From contig JAQGDQ010001360.1 in NCBI GenBank assembly GCA_030141605.1, positions 5,001 to 44,462 on the forward strand: a stretch of DNA of 39,462 nucleotides. The letters run 5' to 3'. The notes beneath the pieces are model-generated. The model worked only from the letters and a program-made list of their open reading frames with translations. It had not been told where the DNA came from and did not search any database. This DNA comes from Tubiluchus corallicola (taxonomy: Eukaryota > Priapulida > Priapulimorpha > Priapulimorphida > Tubiluchidae). Shown here one piece after another: positions 12,011 through 23,814 of this stretch. Within the stretch, counting starts at the first letter, position 1; each line of letters begins with the position of its first letter. The position numbers and the translations under genes are program-made.

Positions 12011-13199
12011 AAGCACAACGTCAAACACGTGCACTTTTCCACGTAGTGTTTGAATTTTTAATCTTTCGTGGAAGAAAAACTTTAGTGTGAACTTTCGTCA
12101 CCCGGGTGGATGTGACTCGCTTCTGAATCAGTGGTTTGGCAGGGACATGCGCAGACAATCTTCATTTCTGTGTTTCTTTCCACATTTAAGTGGTCTGTTA
12201 CTTTAATGATAATAGCAGTTTTCTGCTTCTCTAGTAAATTGCATGATTATCTAAATGGTATGAATTTGTTGAAGCCATAATTATCATATAAATAAACTGT
12301 ACTCAGTTTTTAGCTTAATCAATTGATATTTCTAGATCACCACCTTAGGTTAGCGCAATGGCTTAATTTTAATATGTTCTACTTAATTTGTGCACGCTCG
12401 GTCATACAGGAAGTAATGCAGCATTAATCCTACAATCTTATAGTTGTTCCTAACCGACAATCCACTCTTTCTAACATGAGCAGAAGAACATAACATAAAC
12501 TAGCATAACTTTGTTTATTTATCGGACAGATCATTCCAATTGTATTTTGTTAATCACTGCAAAATTCACATTTACATACAAACGGATATAATAACAAAAA
12601 ACAAAATACTAATAATAATTAATAATACTAATAATAGTAAAGATATCTTATATTAGCTAGTTTAATCTACGGCCAAAGAGAAGATTCAATGTGAGTCATT
12701 TGAAAATATACACCCCTATGTTTCCACCTCACTATGCTGCTCTGCTGTTCTCTTCACTGCCAGAATGCGCCTCAGTTATATCTCTACAGTACGGAGACTG
12801 GCGTGCTGCTTGTTTAAAAAACGTAGTTTAGCTAAAATTGTGAAATCACATAGCACACATACTTTGTCGTTTTAAGCTACACTTTTATTTTCTCATCTTC
12901 TACCTTTTATCTATGCAACTTTTCAAAAACATAAATCAACAAATAACGCAACCAAGCTTTCAGTTTGTCGATTTGTTAAAATTAAACGAAATATTGTATT
13001 TGGTGAAACGTTTTCCCTATAGCTTGTTATTACTTTCCCTTTTCAGTCTCCACCAACCGATCCGTACCAATCTGCACCGACTCAGTTATTAGGATTTCCA
13101 GAATTATTAGCGCAAAAATCCTGTTTCATGTGATGTAAAAAAAAATTTTGAAAATAATAATTGCCAGAGAAACTGATTAGTGATAGGAAAAACGAATTC
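12011..13199. other. Intronic, no recognisable gene
   Basis: AT-rich sequence with an AATA/ATAA-rich patch near 12600-12640. No exon-like frame or element ends found. Confidence 0.4.
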
Positions 13200-14032
13200 T
13201 TAAAATAAAAATGATAGCCAGTATCCACTTAAAGAAAGACAGCTTTTACTCAGTCACAACATCTGCAACATTTCGACACATTAATATAAAAAACAATGAT
13301 ACAAACATCAAAATTGTGACATTTTTGTCTTCGTTGCTTTTCACAAAGTTGATTTTTGTATTACAATTTTTTTCATTGTATTTTTATTTAGGTGGATTGT
13401 TGCGTGATTGTTTAAAAACGTTGCAGTTGTTGTGTCTGAATAAAAGCCATGTCTTCGCTCTTTAAAGAATGGCTTACGTGAAAGAATTATTACCACACAA
13501 ACGTAATTTCACGTTCGCGCCACCAGTTGTTCGCGGTTATATGCATTTCGCCGTTCGCAGTTAGATGGGTACTAGCGCCTGCATTTCGGAAATGCCTTGC
13601 ACAAAAAACAGGTGCTGTATCTCTCAGTTCAGATATATTAGTTTCTGACGAACAACACACGTTTGACAGCTCATGCGTGTGTACAGTGGTAAACTCAAAA
13701 TTAGAATTTTTATCTTAAAACTTGCCAAGTTTTAGTACAACACACTTAATATCTTACAGTAGCACTGTACTTCAATTTTTGCTTTCGTAAACACGTACAA
13801 CACACTCATGGAATATTTTTGATATTGAAAATTATGTTAGTTTGTGATGTCATCAATAGTTGGGCTCGCTCGCCGTTAATTAAGATTTTAATGTGTCATT
13901 TAATGATCAGAAGCGCTTTCCAGTATTTTTGGTGTTAAAGTGTATACTTTTTGTCGTACTTGAAAATGGGGTAGTATATGAAAATCATCCTGTCTTCCTT
14001 TAAGCGGGCGCTGGCTATCATTTTTATTTTAA
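13200..14032. mobile_element. TTAA-bounded element with 43-bp inverted ends, possibly nested (family C)
   Basis: The left end 13200-13242 and the complement of 13990-14032 share about 37 of 43 positions, starting TTAAAATAAAAATGATAGCC. A second TTAA lies inside each arm (13229-13232 and 14000-14003) and is followed by AAGRAAGACAG, resembling the TTAAAGGRR ends of families A and B. The interior near 13836-13890 has words seen in family B (TTTGTGATGT, CGTTAATTAA). It has no transposase; short plus-strand frames inside are not convincing. Confidence 0.7.
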
Positions 14033-14635
14033 CCATTGCCAGAGCAGGTTTAACGTCTTCTAACAAATAGTTTTTCCTATAATTCTTTTCAACAATCTAG
14101 TTTTTCAAGCACGGACGTTGTTACTATGGTTTCAATATCTAACCACTAGACAGCTGTAGGTAATTTAATGTTGTCTGTCCAGCAGCAAACAACATTAGCT
14201 GGATTGACGCAGATCTCTGCTTATTTACTAGAGATTACGAATACTTGGCAGGTCTGACTGGGTTATCATTACTAGATGCGTATGGTTTAGGAACAGCACA
14301 TGCGCAGTGCGTTAAGTCGCGTTGACGTAGATAGTTGTTTATCGCTAATTACAATGAGTACGCCCGCTGAATCTTAGTTTTGTTGACAAGCTTATTCTAG
14401 GATGAACTTGTGCGTGTGGCCTCAACAGCAAATGAAGCATTAAAAAAGTAAATAAATTAGGAATACGAAAATGTAAGGATAAAAAAGATAAAAAAACGTA
14501 AAGAAAGTTGCCAGGGAAAAAGAAATGAGCAGGGAGGGGGATTGTCTTTAGCTGCCTCTGTTGCTGTCGTGGCCGTCATTGTTGTTCTTGTGCTTTCTAT
14601 TGTTGCTAATGTTGTAGTTTATTGCTGACTTTGAT
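14033..14635. other. Intronic, no recognisable gene
   Basis: No exon-like frame or element ends found. The sequence becomes GTT/GAT-triplet rich after 14560. Confidence 0.4.
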
Positions 14636-14860
14636 GACGAAGACGACGACAATAATGATGACAATCGTCACAGTAGTCACAATAGCGATGATGATGATGA
14701 TGATGATGATGACGATGATTGTGATGATGACGGTGATGATGATGGTGATGATGACAGCGATGATGATGATGACGATCATTGTGATGACGTTGATTATCAT
14801 AGTGACGGCGGCGACGACGACGACGACGACGACGATGATGATGATGATGATGATGAGTTT
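14636..14860 (+). repeat. Compound (GAT/GAC)n triplet repeat
   Basis: Imperfect GATGATGAC triplets with a GC-richer GAC block at 14802-14833, ending in clean GAT. Homopolymer-like frames in it are artefacts. Confidence 0.95.
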
Positions 14861-14870
14861 TCCAGTGTGA

Positions 14871-16189
14871 TGTGAAATGCTTAAACTTGTGAGAGCTTAC
14901 TAGTAGCGAATCCTAGAAAAGCGTTGTAAAGAAATAAAAAAGCAAGTGAGATTGTCAATCCCCCCCCCCCACAAACACACAAAAGGTAGAAATGCAGAAG
15001 ACAAGAATAAAGAAAAACACGAAGAAGGGCAGTTAAACTTAACATTTTTTTTCTACCTTGCTTTTTTTACTTTTGCCTTAACATAAATGACACTCTCACC
15101 ATTACTAAGTCTGTGAATAAATCAGCATGAGGTCACTGTAGTTTTTGCCGTTATATTTTTAACAAAGCCAGAGCTATTATATTATAAACAGTATAGTAGT
15201 TTATGAATAAAGCAGGGAACCAGCTGATTGGTCGCAGTTGTGTCTGGTTGCAAAAGTGAAGTAATGTCGAGAATGGTTAGTAAGTGGATAGGAAACTACT
15301 AGGAAGACAGGAAAAGCTGTTTCTCTACGGTTTCATTTGTATAGAAACTATTTATATGATCGGGAAATGAGCATCGAGTGTGGCTAAGATACTTGTGCCG
15401 TTTCAGTGTTTAATTCTAAAAGATTATTATTGATAATGCATGAGGAACCGGTCTTGCCATAAGTACTGGATTCCGTACTTGCAGATTTGTGTGTGTGTGT
15501 GTGTGTGCGTGCGTGTTTGCGTGCGTGTGTGTGTTTTGTGGGTGTGCGTGTGTATGAGTGCGCCCAGCAAATCCAGAATGCCATGGCACAGTTTCACTAA
15601 TTCTTCGTGTTGCCTTGCTCTGCTGATGCCACTTAAGCAATAATTTCCTGAGAACGTGAGTGAAGTGAGATTTTGGTAGTGATGTCATAGAATGAAGCCA
15701 GACGATGGCCTTGAGGTAGTCGAGTGTCACCGTGTACTGCGCCTGTGTGTATTACAATGAGAAGTGCCCTGCAGAAGCAAAGATTTAAGTTTTAAGTGCC
15801 TGACTTTGACCCCTGAATTTAACATTGACTGTGAACGACCTTGACCTCATGTAGTCTACGAGCTGAGTTTAACCTCAGATAAGTTATGACTGACCTCGAG
15901 CTGAGATCATCCGTGAACTGATCTTAATCTGGGCATGCTGCAATGTTCTCAATGCATCTTCCGTCTTTACCAGATAGTCATCCAAATAGGTCTGTCGTTT
16001 TATTATTGCATTGTGCCATTAAAATTGTTTTTGTGCATACTTTCCATTTTATGTTTTTGGTAATCTTTCACCGCTGCCCCTCGAGATGACCCAAGTTTTC
16101 AACTTTTTTTGTATTATGTTTATTTTTGTCACATCTGTTACACAATAGTTTTTGCATTTTCGTATATGTAAGTGGGTAATGTTGACACC
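14871..16189. repeat. Intronic spacer with C11 run and (GT)n microsatellite
   Basis: A C11 run is at 14960-14970 and a GT/GCGT array at about 15488-15560. The remainder has no exon-like content; 15780-15930 repeats TGACC-type words loosely. Confidence 0.7.
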
Positions 16190-16560
16190 TTTGGTGCAGT
16201 GGAGTGTTAGTATAACTCAGTACGAGGTGTAGCAGAGTGTAGGTGCAACTCAGTTCACCACGACACGGTGGTGTAGCAACGTGTACGTGCAACTTAGTGC
16301 AACACAATGCAGTAGTGCAGTAGAGTGCAGGTGCAAGTCAGTGCAGCACAATGTAGTAGTGCAGTGCAATGGTGTGCAGGTGCAACTCAGCACAGCACAA
16401 TAATGCAGTGGTGTATTGGAGTGTCGTACAACTTTGTGCAGCACAACGCGGCGGTGTAGCGGCATGTAGGTGCAACTCAATGCAACGCTGGTGCAGTAAA
16501 GTGGAGATACAATTTCGTGCAGCGAATGCAGTTGTGCACTGGAATGCACTGCCATTGTAA
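16190..16560 (+). repeat. Degenerate GTGCAACTCAGTGCAGCACAA minisatellite
   Basis: Units of about 45-60 bp made of GTGCAGTGGAGTGTAGGTGC and CAACTCAGTGCAGCACAA words, strongly diverged. The same CAGCACAA and CAGTGCAG words occur in the pentamer array near 22310-22645. Confidence 0.75.
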
Positions 16561-16645
16561 CGCATGAAGTGTAATTTTTTAGCGTAGCCTCATCAGTAGC
16601 TGTTGACAGATTTTTCTGCCGTATCTAAATGATGGTTCCACAAAA

Positions 16646-16735
16646 ATGGCGGACGCCCTGTCAAGCGTCTATGACAACTATGTGACGATCATCAGCAATC
16701 ATATCTCATTAGTCGCTTTCATCAGCTTCCTCTAA
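16646..16735 (+). CDS. Hypothetical 29-codon small ORF (weak)
   Basis: A strong-context start (CAAAAATGGCGG) opens 29 codons (MADALSSVYDNYV...) to a TAA at 16733. The GC-rich start differs from the AT-rich surroundings. The second half is hydrophobic. No family is recognised, and no splice donor or polyA signal ties it to a gene, so this could be chance or part of a repeat. Confidence 0.15.
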   Translation: MADALSSVYDNYVTIISNHISLVAFISFL

Positions 16736-17786
16736 CAGGATGAGGATGAAATCGAGCATGCAAAAAGATGCATTAACGCTAATGTGCACATCGCCTTTGC
16801 TTCAGTTCCTTGTATTACGCCTAGTCGGTTTACGAGGTGTCATATAATTATAGAGCTCTGATTATAAAGCCTTGATTGTCCACGTTCTTTTGTCACAACA
16901 TCTGAGTAAAGTCGTCACCTGGTTATTTTTACATTTTTAGATGTCATTTCGTTTTGCATCGTGTACCTGGCCGTATAATTTAAAAATAAATTTTTCACAC
17001 AAATTTAATTAGTCAGTATGACAGTCATAGACAGTCTTATGTCATGTTGATGAAATGCTTAATTATTTATCCTGTTTTAGAGTGTAAAACATATACTTCT
17101 ATTGTAGTAATGGTGTGATATATAGACTACGTATTGCATGTAACAATGGTATTCTTTATTTCAATTAATGTACACAAACTCTACTGTACGAAATACATAT
17201 ACATAAAATTTTTTGTGTACCATCAGTCGGAAGACTGATAAGTGCAATAACGCCTATACTAAATCTACTTTAAAACTTCTGCAATCACTAATTAATTTCT
17301 ACTTAATTTTAAAATTCACAAAATTCTAACATTGTAAACATTTACATGGTCTTAGTTACCGATATAAAAATTTGAATTGAATTGAATTGTTTCTTCATTT
17401 GCTTCATGAAACAATCATTGTGGAATGTATTTGCTTCATTGGTGATTTAAGACTTTTAATCAAAGAATAAAAATACTTTTATACAATGTCACCTGTTTGC
17501 GTGTGAAAAGACATTCAGTTCCCCCCCAGGGTAACTGTACTCTCTTGTATCAACTCTCGGTGTATGTATTATTTATATTAGCATGTATACAACAAGTCCA
17601 TTAGAAGCTTATTTTCCTTTACATTTCCGCACAAGCTTGAACTGAAGCTGAAAGCATCTATTTTTCTCAAGTGGTGTGAGATATCACGCACGTGCTTCTT
17701 GCATATGCTACTGCACTTAACGCTAACACCTCTATAATAACAGGGTTGTTTCATACTCCGTTCAATAGTTTGCATTTGCTGATGTA
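16736..17786. other. AT-rich intronic DNA with a LINE-like 3' tail
   Basis: At 17367-17390 a (GAATT)n tail follows AT-rich sequence and resembles the 3' end of a non-LTR element on the plus strand; a mirrored tail is at 25541-25560. No reverse transcriptase residues could be read upstream. Confidence 0.3.
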
Positions 17787-18322
17787 ATGATGACGATGAT
17801 GTTTGCAACGATGGCGACAGCGACAATGATGACGATAGTCGATGATGGTAACGGAGATGATGAAGACGATGAACAATGACAATAATGTCGGCATTATGAC
17901 AATAATGATGATGACGATTACAGCAATGGCAACAGCGACGATGGTGAAGATAGTCGATGATGGTAGCATAGATGATGAAAACGATGACCAATGACAATAA
18001 TGTCGGCATTCTGATTTTGATTCTGATAAAAGCAATGGCGATGATGACAATTTGATGGCGACAATATAATGATAATTAAGATGGCGATGACGAAAATGAT
18101 GGTGACAGTTTGGCGACGATGATGATAATGAAAATTAAGATGTTGTTAATATTCATGTTTATAATTATGATTACGGTTATGTTGTTACTGCTTACGTCGT
18201 TGTTGTTTGTGCTGCGATTGTTTATGTTTATCATTACGTTGTTGTTATTGATGATGACGATGATGATAATGTTCATAACGATAATGATGTGATAATGATG
18301 CTGATGTTGATGATGGTGACAA
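17787..18322 (+). repeat. GAT-type compound repeat with a 115-bp duplication
   Basis: Imperfect GATGATGAC/AAT triplets. Within it, 17818-17895 and 17933-18010 are two copies offset by 115 bp, both ending CAATGACAATAATGTCGGC. The right part changes phase to GTT/ATG triplets. Confidence 0.9.
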
Positions 18323-20319
18323 TTTATACTCATCTTACTGGGATTTAACGTTTTTTAAAGCAGCGAAATAACTGCATTCAATAGGAAAAGCTTTTATAAT
18401 TAAACAGCCAGAGTTTATTTGTATCCATCACGCAATCACGCAGATTTTTGCTGTTTTTCGCTTCGGTTTTCTACCTTTCTGCCACTTATTGACTTTCGTG
18501 CTTGTCTCTGTGTTCATCCACCAAGCTGTATATGAATACCTTTCTACTTCTCCGAGCATTCTCAGATACGAAGTGTTGAAAAGCTCGAAATGATCTTCTC
18601 CTTGCATGCTCTTTATTAACATTTACGTGTAACGCTGCTAACAATTCATTGAAAGTTTTTAAACAAGTTAAAAATTGTATTAGAGGCGCGGTAGGTGTCG
18701 AACCCCCGAGCCCTCAATTTTTATTCAATGCAAAAACTGTAAGGCTCTTTCCCAAGCGTGTGCTGAAATGAATAAGTTTTCTTGGAAAGCAAGCTTTTAG
18801 CTACGTACCAGCAATTGCTTTTTAGAGCAGAAAACGCAAATGAAAAAGTAAATGACTGAATTATTTTTATAAAACGCGTGATTGCAGTTGAAGTAAGAGA
18901 ACTGAATTTGTTGATAGTTGTTACGATTTGTAATTGTTCTCAGTGCTAAGTGTTGGGTACATACATGTCTCCTGTTACCTGTTAAATTTGGTTTTGTCCC
19001 TTTAACTGTCATCAGTCATGTGACCAGGTTGTTGGCCAGGTAGAGATTAACTGGCATGCAATTCAAGTTGATATGATGTAAAATTTGTGAATTCATTTGT
19101 ATTGTTTTTGCAAGTAATAAGCACCAAAACTTAGGGAGAGCACATGTAAGTGTCTAATGATCTTTGTTGTATTTGGTTTATACAAATAGGTGTATTACTT
19201 TGTTGCATAACTATAATCGAAAATCACGTGATCTAATTTAGTAATTTACCTGCATCAAACTCATCTTTTTTTGGTAGAAATTCATTGCTGTAATTTATTA
19301 TTACTGATAAAACGACAGTTGCTGCATATTAAACATATTTGGATGTTCTGAAGTTTAAATGTACTACACTACGGAACTAATTTACACCTCCAGCAACAAA
19401 ATCAGTAGTTCTCTAATTGACGATGTTGACGTTAACGATTAAAAGCCACGACAAAAAAGTATTTTTAACATTACCGCCTACTTATTAAGTCAAACTGTTA
19501 CACATTTCATGCAAATATAGGATTCTAACATTCAAATAAACTAATTTAATTTCGCCTGTTATAAATTCATATCACAATTTTGTAAGAATTTTTTTAAACA
19601 ACCTTTTCGACACTCATTAAAAGAACTTTCGCTCGTTCTTATGTTTAGTTCTAAGCTATGTTCCTGTTAAAGAATTCCGTAATGGACTTTCATGCATTTA
19701 AGAAATGTAACACTCAAGAAAATTTTGTTGTTGATGCAGACTGTTTGTGGTAAAACTATTTGTTTGTTTGTATTATTGCCTCATTCTGGAAGAGGTCCTG
19801 CGAATTGTGATAGATCATAATAAGCCGATTGGGCTTCAACTGGCCTCACTGTATCAATACTACTCATCGGAACGACTTGCCTCAGCGTGAATAGGCTACT
19901 TTATTTTTTCGGCAAACGCGCTTCGGGCAGAAATTAACTTGATACCAACTTAGAATCGGAAATGAATTGAAACTGAATCTCCAGTGGACTAACTTCCGGT
20001 TGGCATTCTCCCGTTAATTACAATGCATTGGAAAATCATTTCGCCAGCCGCAGAATTTCGTCATTTCTGCCAAATGGATTCTTCAAGGGAAATAACGACT
20101 TTCATTCAGTTCTGTAAACGAAACACAGTTTTGCTATTTGGTGGCGCCGCATAGTGTCAGCGTTGCTAGGCAAAGTATTAAGAATTTCAGTTCTAGAGTC
20201 AAATATGGCGGGTTGTGGAAAAAAACTGGGTGGCTGACCGGTGCCTATCATTACTAACTTATCCTTACAGTTCAGAAAATTATGAAAATAACCGTTAGAG
20301 GCACAGTTGCAACGGCAGC
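18323..20319. other. Intronic, no recognisable gene
   Basis: AT-rich, about 2 kb. A GGTTCGACACC B-box-like word on the minus strand near 18690 lacks a usable A box. A TTAAAGGGA-type terminus (complement at 18997-19005) has no visible partner. Confidence 0.35.
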
Positions 20320-20385
20320 ATAGGCAACGACGACGACGACAGCAGCAGCAGCAGCAGCAGTAGCAGCAGCAACAACACCAACAAC
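20320..20385 (+). repeat. (CGA)n-(CAG)n-(CAA)n compound triplet repeat
   Basis: Short tract of ACG, then CAG, then CAA/CCA triplets. The Cys/Arg-rich minus-strand frame through it is a repeat artefact. Confidence 0.85.
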
Positions 20386-20582
20386 AGCTATTAATGCACG
20401 GGTGAACGTATTTGCACAAAGACACAATTAGCACAGGAAAGAAGTACAAATAGTTTTCTTCAAAAAAAGTTGTGATTAATTTTTGTTTTGTTTGCTTAGA
20501 GTCACGGCCGCCGGAAATTCAATTTAGACTTTGAAAATGAAATGTAACGATAATGTAATCAATAATTACAGAAAAACCATTT

Positions 20583-20829
20583 TCAGACTTTAATGAAGAT
20601 CGTGATGACTATGATAATGACAATATAAAAAACTGAGATAGCGATGGCGATGACGATGATGTTGATGATGATTATGACGACGACGACAAAGATGCTGATG
20701 CTGATGACACTGACAAAGATGATGAAAATGATTGTTACGAGCAAGGTGACGATGGTAGCAATGACAATAACTGTGATAATGATGGAAATGTTGATGATCA
20801 TCATTATTTTGATGATAGTGATGGTACAA
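20583..20829 (+). repeat. Degenerate (GAT)n triplet repeat
   Basis: GATGAC/GATGCT/AAT triplets with drift; open frames in several phases are artefacts of the triplet period. Confidence 0.9.
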
Positions 20830-21482
20830 CTACGATGGAGGCAACTAAGCCTATAACTTTACAACTAAGCAGTTTGGATATATAAATGTTTTTCTAAGAA
20901 GAGGGGGATAAACACTAAAGAATTTGCCCAAAGAAATTTTGGCACAAATGTTAAAGATTCATTAGTTAAAAAAGCAAATAGGCGAAAGAAATGACGAGTG
21001 TACGAATATGTCTATTTGATAAGAATAAAGATTATATGATAATTAATTGCAAAATTAGGAAATTAGGAATACCATTATTATCTAGAATAGGTTATTATTT
21101 CAGCAGCGCTTACTTACTGTTTACATAACCGAACTGCTCACTAGTGTAAACAATGTTGTTTACGATGACATGAAACCTTTTACCTGTGTCCTGTATGGGC
21201 TTCTAAGCTTACTAGATTCTAGTAGGTTTGCTGATCGTCTTTAGTGAAGCTCTTGCGCGGAATATTAAGCTCTTGAAGTCGAGAAGTTTCAATAATTTGA
21301 AGAAGATGTTAATTTTTTCTTCAAAGTTTCAAGTGCCACATATGAAAAAGTAATAGTAATATTTGCAAGCAACTAACTACAATCTTAATTTTCTGATGAT
21401 TTTTCTGTAATTTGGCAATGACAAAACTCACTTAATGTATGACAGGATGTATGTACGCACTAGTTATGACAGGACCGGAAAA
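20830..21482. other. Intronic, no recognisable feature
   Basis: AT-rich spacer leading to the tandem-repeat element. Confidence 0.4.
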
Positions 21483-22058
21483 AGGCCCATTTCACAATGA
21501 GGGCGTAAGGAAAAGGAAACAGCGCGGTTTTTACGCGCGTTCAACTTCTTGAAGACCTATGCAGCAAGAAAGTTCATTTCACACTGAAACAGCGCGGTTT
21601 TTACGCGCGTTCAGCTTCTTGAAGACCTATGCAGTAAGAAAGTTCATTTCACACTGAAACAGCGCGGTTTTTATGCGCGTTCAGCTTCTTGAAGACCTAT
21701 GCAGCAAGAAAGTTCATTTCACACTGAAACAGAGCGGTTTTTACGCGCGTTCAGCTTATTGAAGACCTATGCAGTAAGAAAGTTCATTTCACACTGAAAC
21801 AGCGCGGTTTTTACGTGCGTTCAGCTTCTTGAAGACCTATGCAGCAAGAAAGTTTATTTCACACTGAAACAGCGCGGTTTTTACGCGCGTTCAGCTTCTT
21901 GAAGACCTATGCAGCAAGAAAGTTCATTTCACACTGAAACAGCGCGGTTTTTACGCGCGTTCAGCTTCTTGAAGACCTGTCCCTTTTTGTGAGGAATATC
22001 GCGAGGAGTATTTTCCTCTAGGAATTTTCGGGCGCAGCCTTGCATGTGAAATGGGCCT
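21483..22058. mobile_element. Short-TIR element filled by a 70-bp tandem repeat
   Basis: A perfect 13-bp inverted repeat, AGGCCCATTTCAC at 21483-21495 and its complement at 22046-22058, bounds the unit. Flanks are AAA on the left and AAG/TAA-like on the right, so a 3-bp TWA target (Harbinger-like) is possible but not clear. Inside, about 6.6 copies of a 70-bp unit (AGCGCGGTTTTTACGCGCGT at 21521, 21591, 21661, 21731, 21801, 21871, 21941) are nearly identical. Each unit also carries GTTCATTTCACACTG, which resembles the inverted terminus. Confidence 0.75.
21516..21979 (+). repeat. 70-bp tandem repeat, 6.6 copies, each with a GCGCG/CGCGC hairpin
   Basis: Copies start at exact 70-bp spacing and differ by only one to three bases, so the array is young or homogenised. 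Each has a 5-bp GC stem with a 7-nt GTTTTTA loop, extended by an imperfect TGAA/TTCA outer stem, and a CTTCTTGAAG near-palindrome. Confidence 0.95.
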
Positions 22059-22317
22059 AAGGTAAACAGCAGAGGTGCATCAGGTACGCCTTAACAAGAG
22101 AAATGCCGAAATGGCGAGATAGCTGAAACCAGACAAATGAGAATATGAAATGGGTGAGGTAATGTGAGGTGGGGTGAGCGGAGGTTGGGTGAGGTGAGAT
22201 AAAGATAAAGTGCAGAAAGGTAACATGAAGTTTGTTAAGTGATGAATGGCCAACAAACATAAGATAATGAGTAGACAGTATGGTAAAATACGCTATGGGG
22301 GCATTTAGCACAGCACA
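22059..22317. other. Spacer with G-rich patch
   Basis: A GGTGAGGTGGGGTGAGCGGA-type patch at 22142-22196 has several G runs on the plus strand and could form a weak G-quadruplex. Nothing else seen. Confidence 0.4.
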
Positions 22318-22645
22318 ACATTGTTCAGTGCAGTGCAGTGTAGCACAGTACAGTGCAGTGCAGTGCAGTGCAGTGCAGTACAGTACAGTACAGTGCGGTG
22401 CTGTTTAGTATAATACGGTACTGTACTATACAGTGCAGTGCAGTGCAGTGCAGTGCAGTGCAGTGCAGTGCAGTGCAGTGCAGTGCAGTGCAGTGCAGTG
22501 CAGTACAGTACAGTACAGTACAGAACGGTACGGTACGGTACAGTACGGTACAGTAAAGTACAGTGCGGTGCTGTACATATAATACGGCACTGTACAGTAC
22601 AGTGCAGTGCAGCTCAGAACAGTGCAGTTCTGTGTAGTGCAGTAC
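22318..22645 (+). repeat. (CAGTG)n / (CAGTA)n pentanucleotide satellite
   Basis: About 330 bp of 5-bp units, in blocks: CAGTG, then CAGTA, then GGTAC variants, with two copies of an interruption (GTGCGGTGCTGT...TAATACGG) near 22394 and 22564. Because the period is 5, open frames arise in several phases. Confidence 0.95.
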
Positions 22646-23814
22646 ACAGTTTTTAACACGGTGTGAAAAGTACTTCTTATGATGTGTGCAAAGCTGACAT
22701 GAGTTGCAAGTCTGGAGCTTTGAGGTGATGAGGAAGAAGACGTAAGCAGCTTAGTAAACATGCTTACTATTTACTCATGTGTAAAAACTACTTCCTTCAA
22801 GCGTGATAGCAATGTACGCAAATGATAATCATGGCAGATTGTTAGGATAATAAATGCCATACTAGTGGGAGGTTTATTGACACGTGTAACCTAGATCTAA
22901 ATAAGCACTTAACATATACGTCGTCAATATCTAAATTAGCAAAATTATTATTGGAATACAAATGATGGTAAGTTAATAAATTGATATCAATATAAAACGA
23001 ATTTAATTTTTCGCGTGACAAAAACGATGTTATTATCCTATTTTCACTACAGATATATCGAAATAACGACGATGACGATGACGGTGATGATAGCAACAAT
23101 GACAATTAGCAACGAAAATGACAAGACAACAGCAGTAGCAAACAACAACAGGAATAGCGCAACGGCAATGCAATAACGGCAAAAATAATCACCCATCACA
23201 AATGGACTGATTGTAATTATTCACTGGACTATTCTTTACTTTTGATGTATGACTCTATTTCACACTTAACAAACCCTGTCGAAAATTGTTCTCAGTAATT
23301 TTGACAAGTTTTGCGTGCAGGGTTCCATCAATGATCGCCATGGCTAATTTCTCACGAAATTTACACAGTGACTGACAAATTTTGCTAGTTCAACAGCGAA
23401 GCAAAACACGTTGACTTCTCCTGGCAATGTTGTGAGGAAATGCTAGATTTATCAATAAGCAAAGACGAAGACGGCGAAGACCACAGATACAAAACATCTG
23501 TTTACCGACCCATTATAAGAATCGGTCTGAATCCGTCGCTTCTTACACGAAACTGTAGAATTATTATATTAGTTCATCTCAGTTTAGGCAAACAGATGAA
23601 GCTAAGTGGAAGCTTCCTGATGGAAGACAAACAATGGCATCGCAAAGCGATTCAGCTCAGATTCAGCAAGGTCACCACCAGAGAGTAGATGAGGAATGAG
23701 GCTCCAACTGCATGGGAGAAATGTGAGAGGAGGCGAGAAATGAAAGTGAAAGAGACATTATTGTCCTGGAGTGCTATTCAGTTAAGATAGACAAGGGCAA
23801 CTGAAAAATACCGC
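22646..23814. other. Intronic, no supported gene
   Basis: Contains a small GAC/GAT patch near 23066-23105. An ATG frame at 23440-23688 (82 codons) has no family resemblance and no splice signals; it lies just upstream of the LINE relic and may be its decayed coding region. Confidence 0.35.

Noticed and set aside
15780-15930. TGACCT half-sites as a nuclear-receptor enhancer
   Set aside because: Sites are scattered with irregular spacing and only loosely match; unlike 8652-8704 there is no symmetric arrangement.
18680-18720. B-box-like GGTTCGACACC on the minus strand as a tRNA gene
   Set aside because: No A box at the right distance and the T stem does not pair.
18330-19005. TTAA MITE ending at 18997-19005 (TCCCTTTAA)
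   Set aside because: The only left candidate, TTAAAGCAGCG near 18354, does not match as an inverted repeat, and no body similarity to families A or B was seen.
21516-21979. Evenly spaced near-identical units resembling a CRISPR array
   Set aside because: The whole 70-bp unit repeats with no unique spacers, and the setting is an animal intron.
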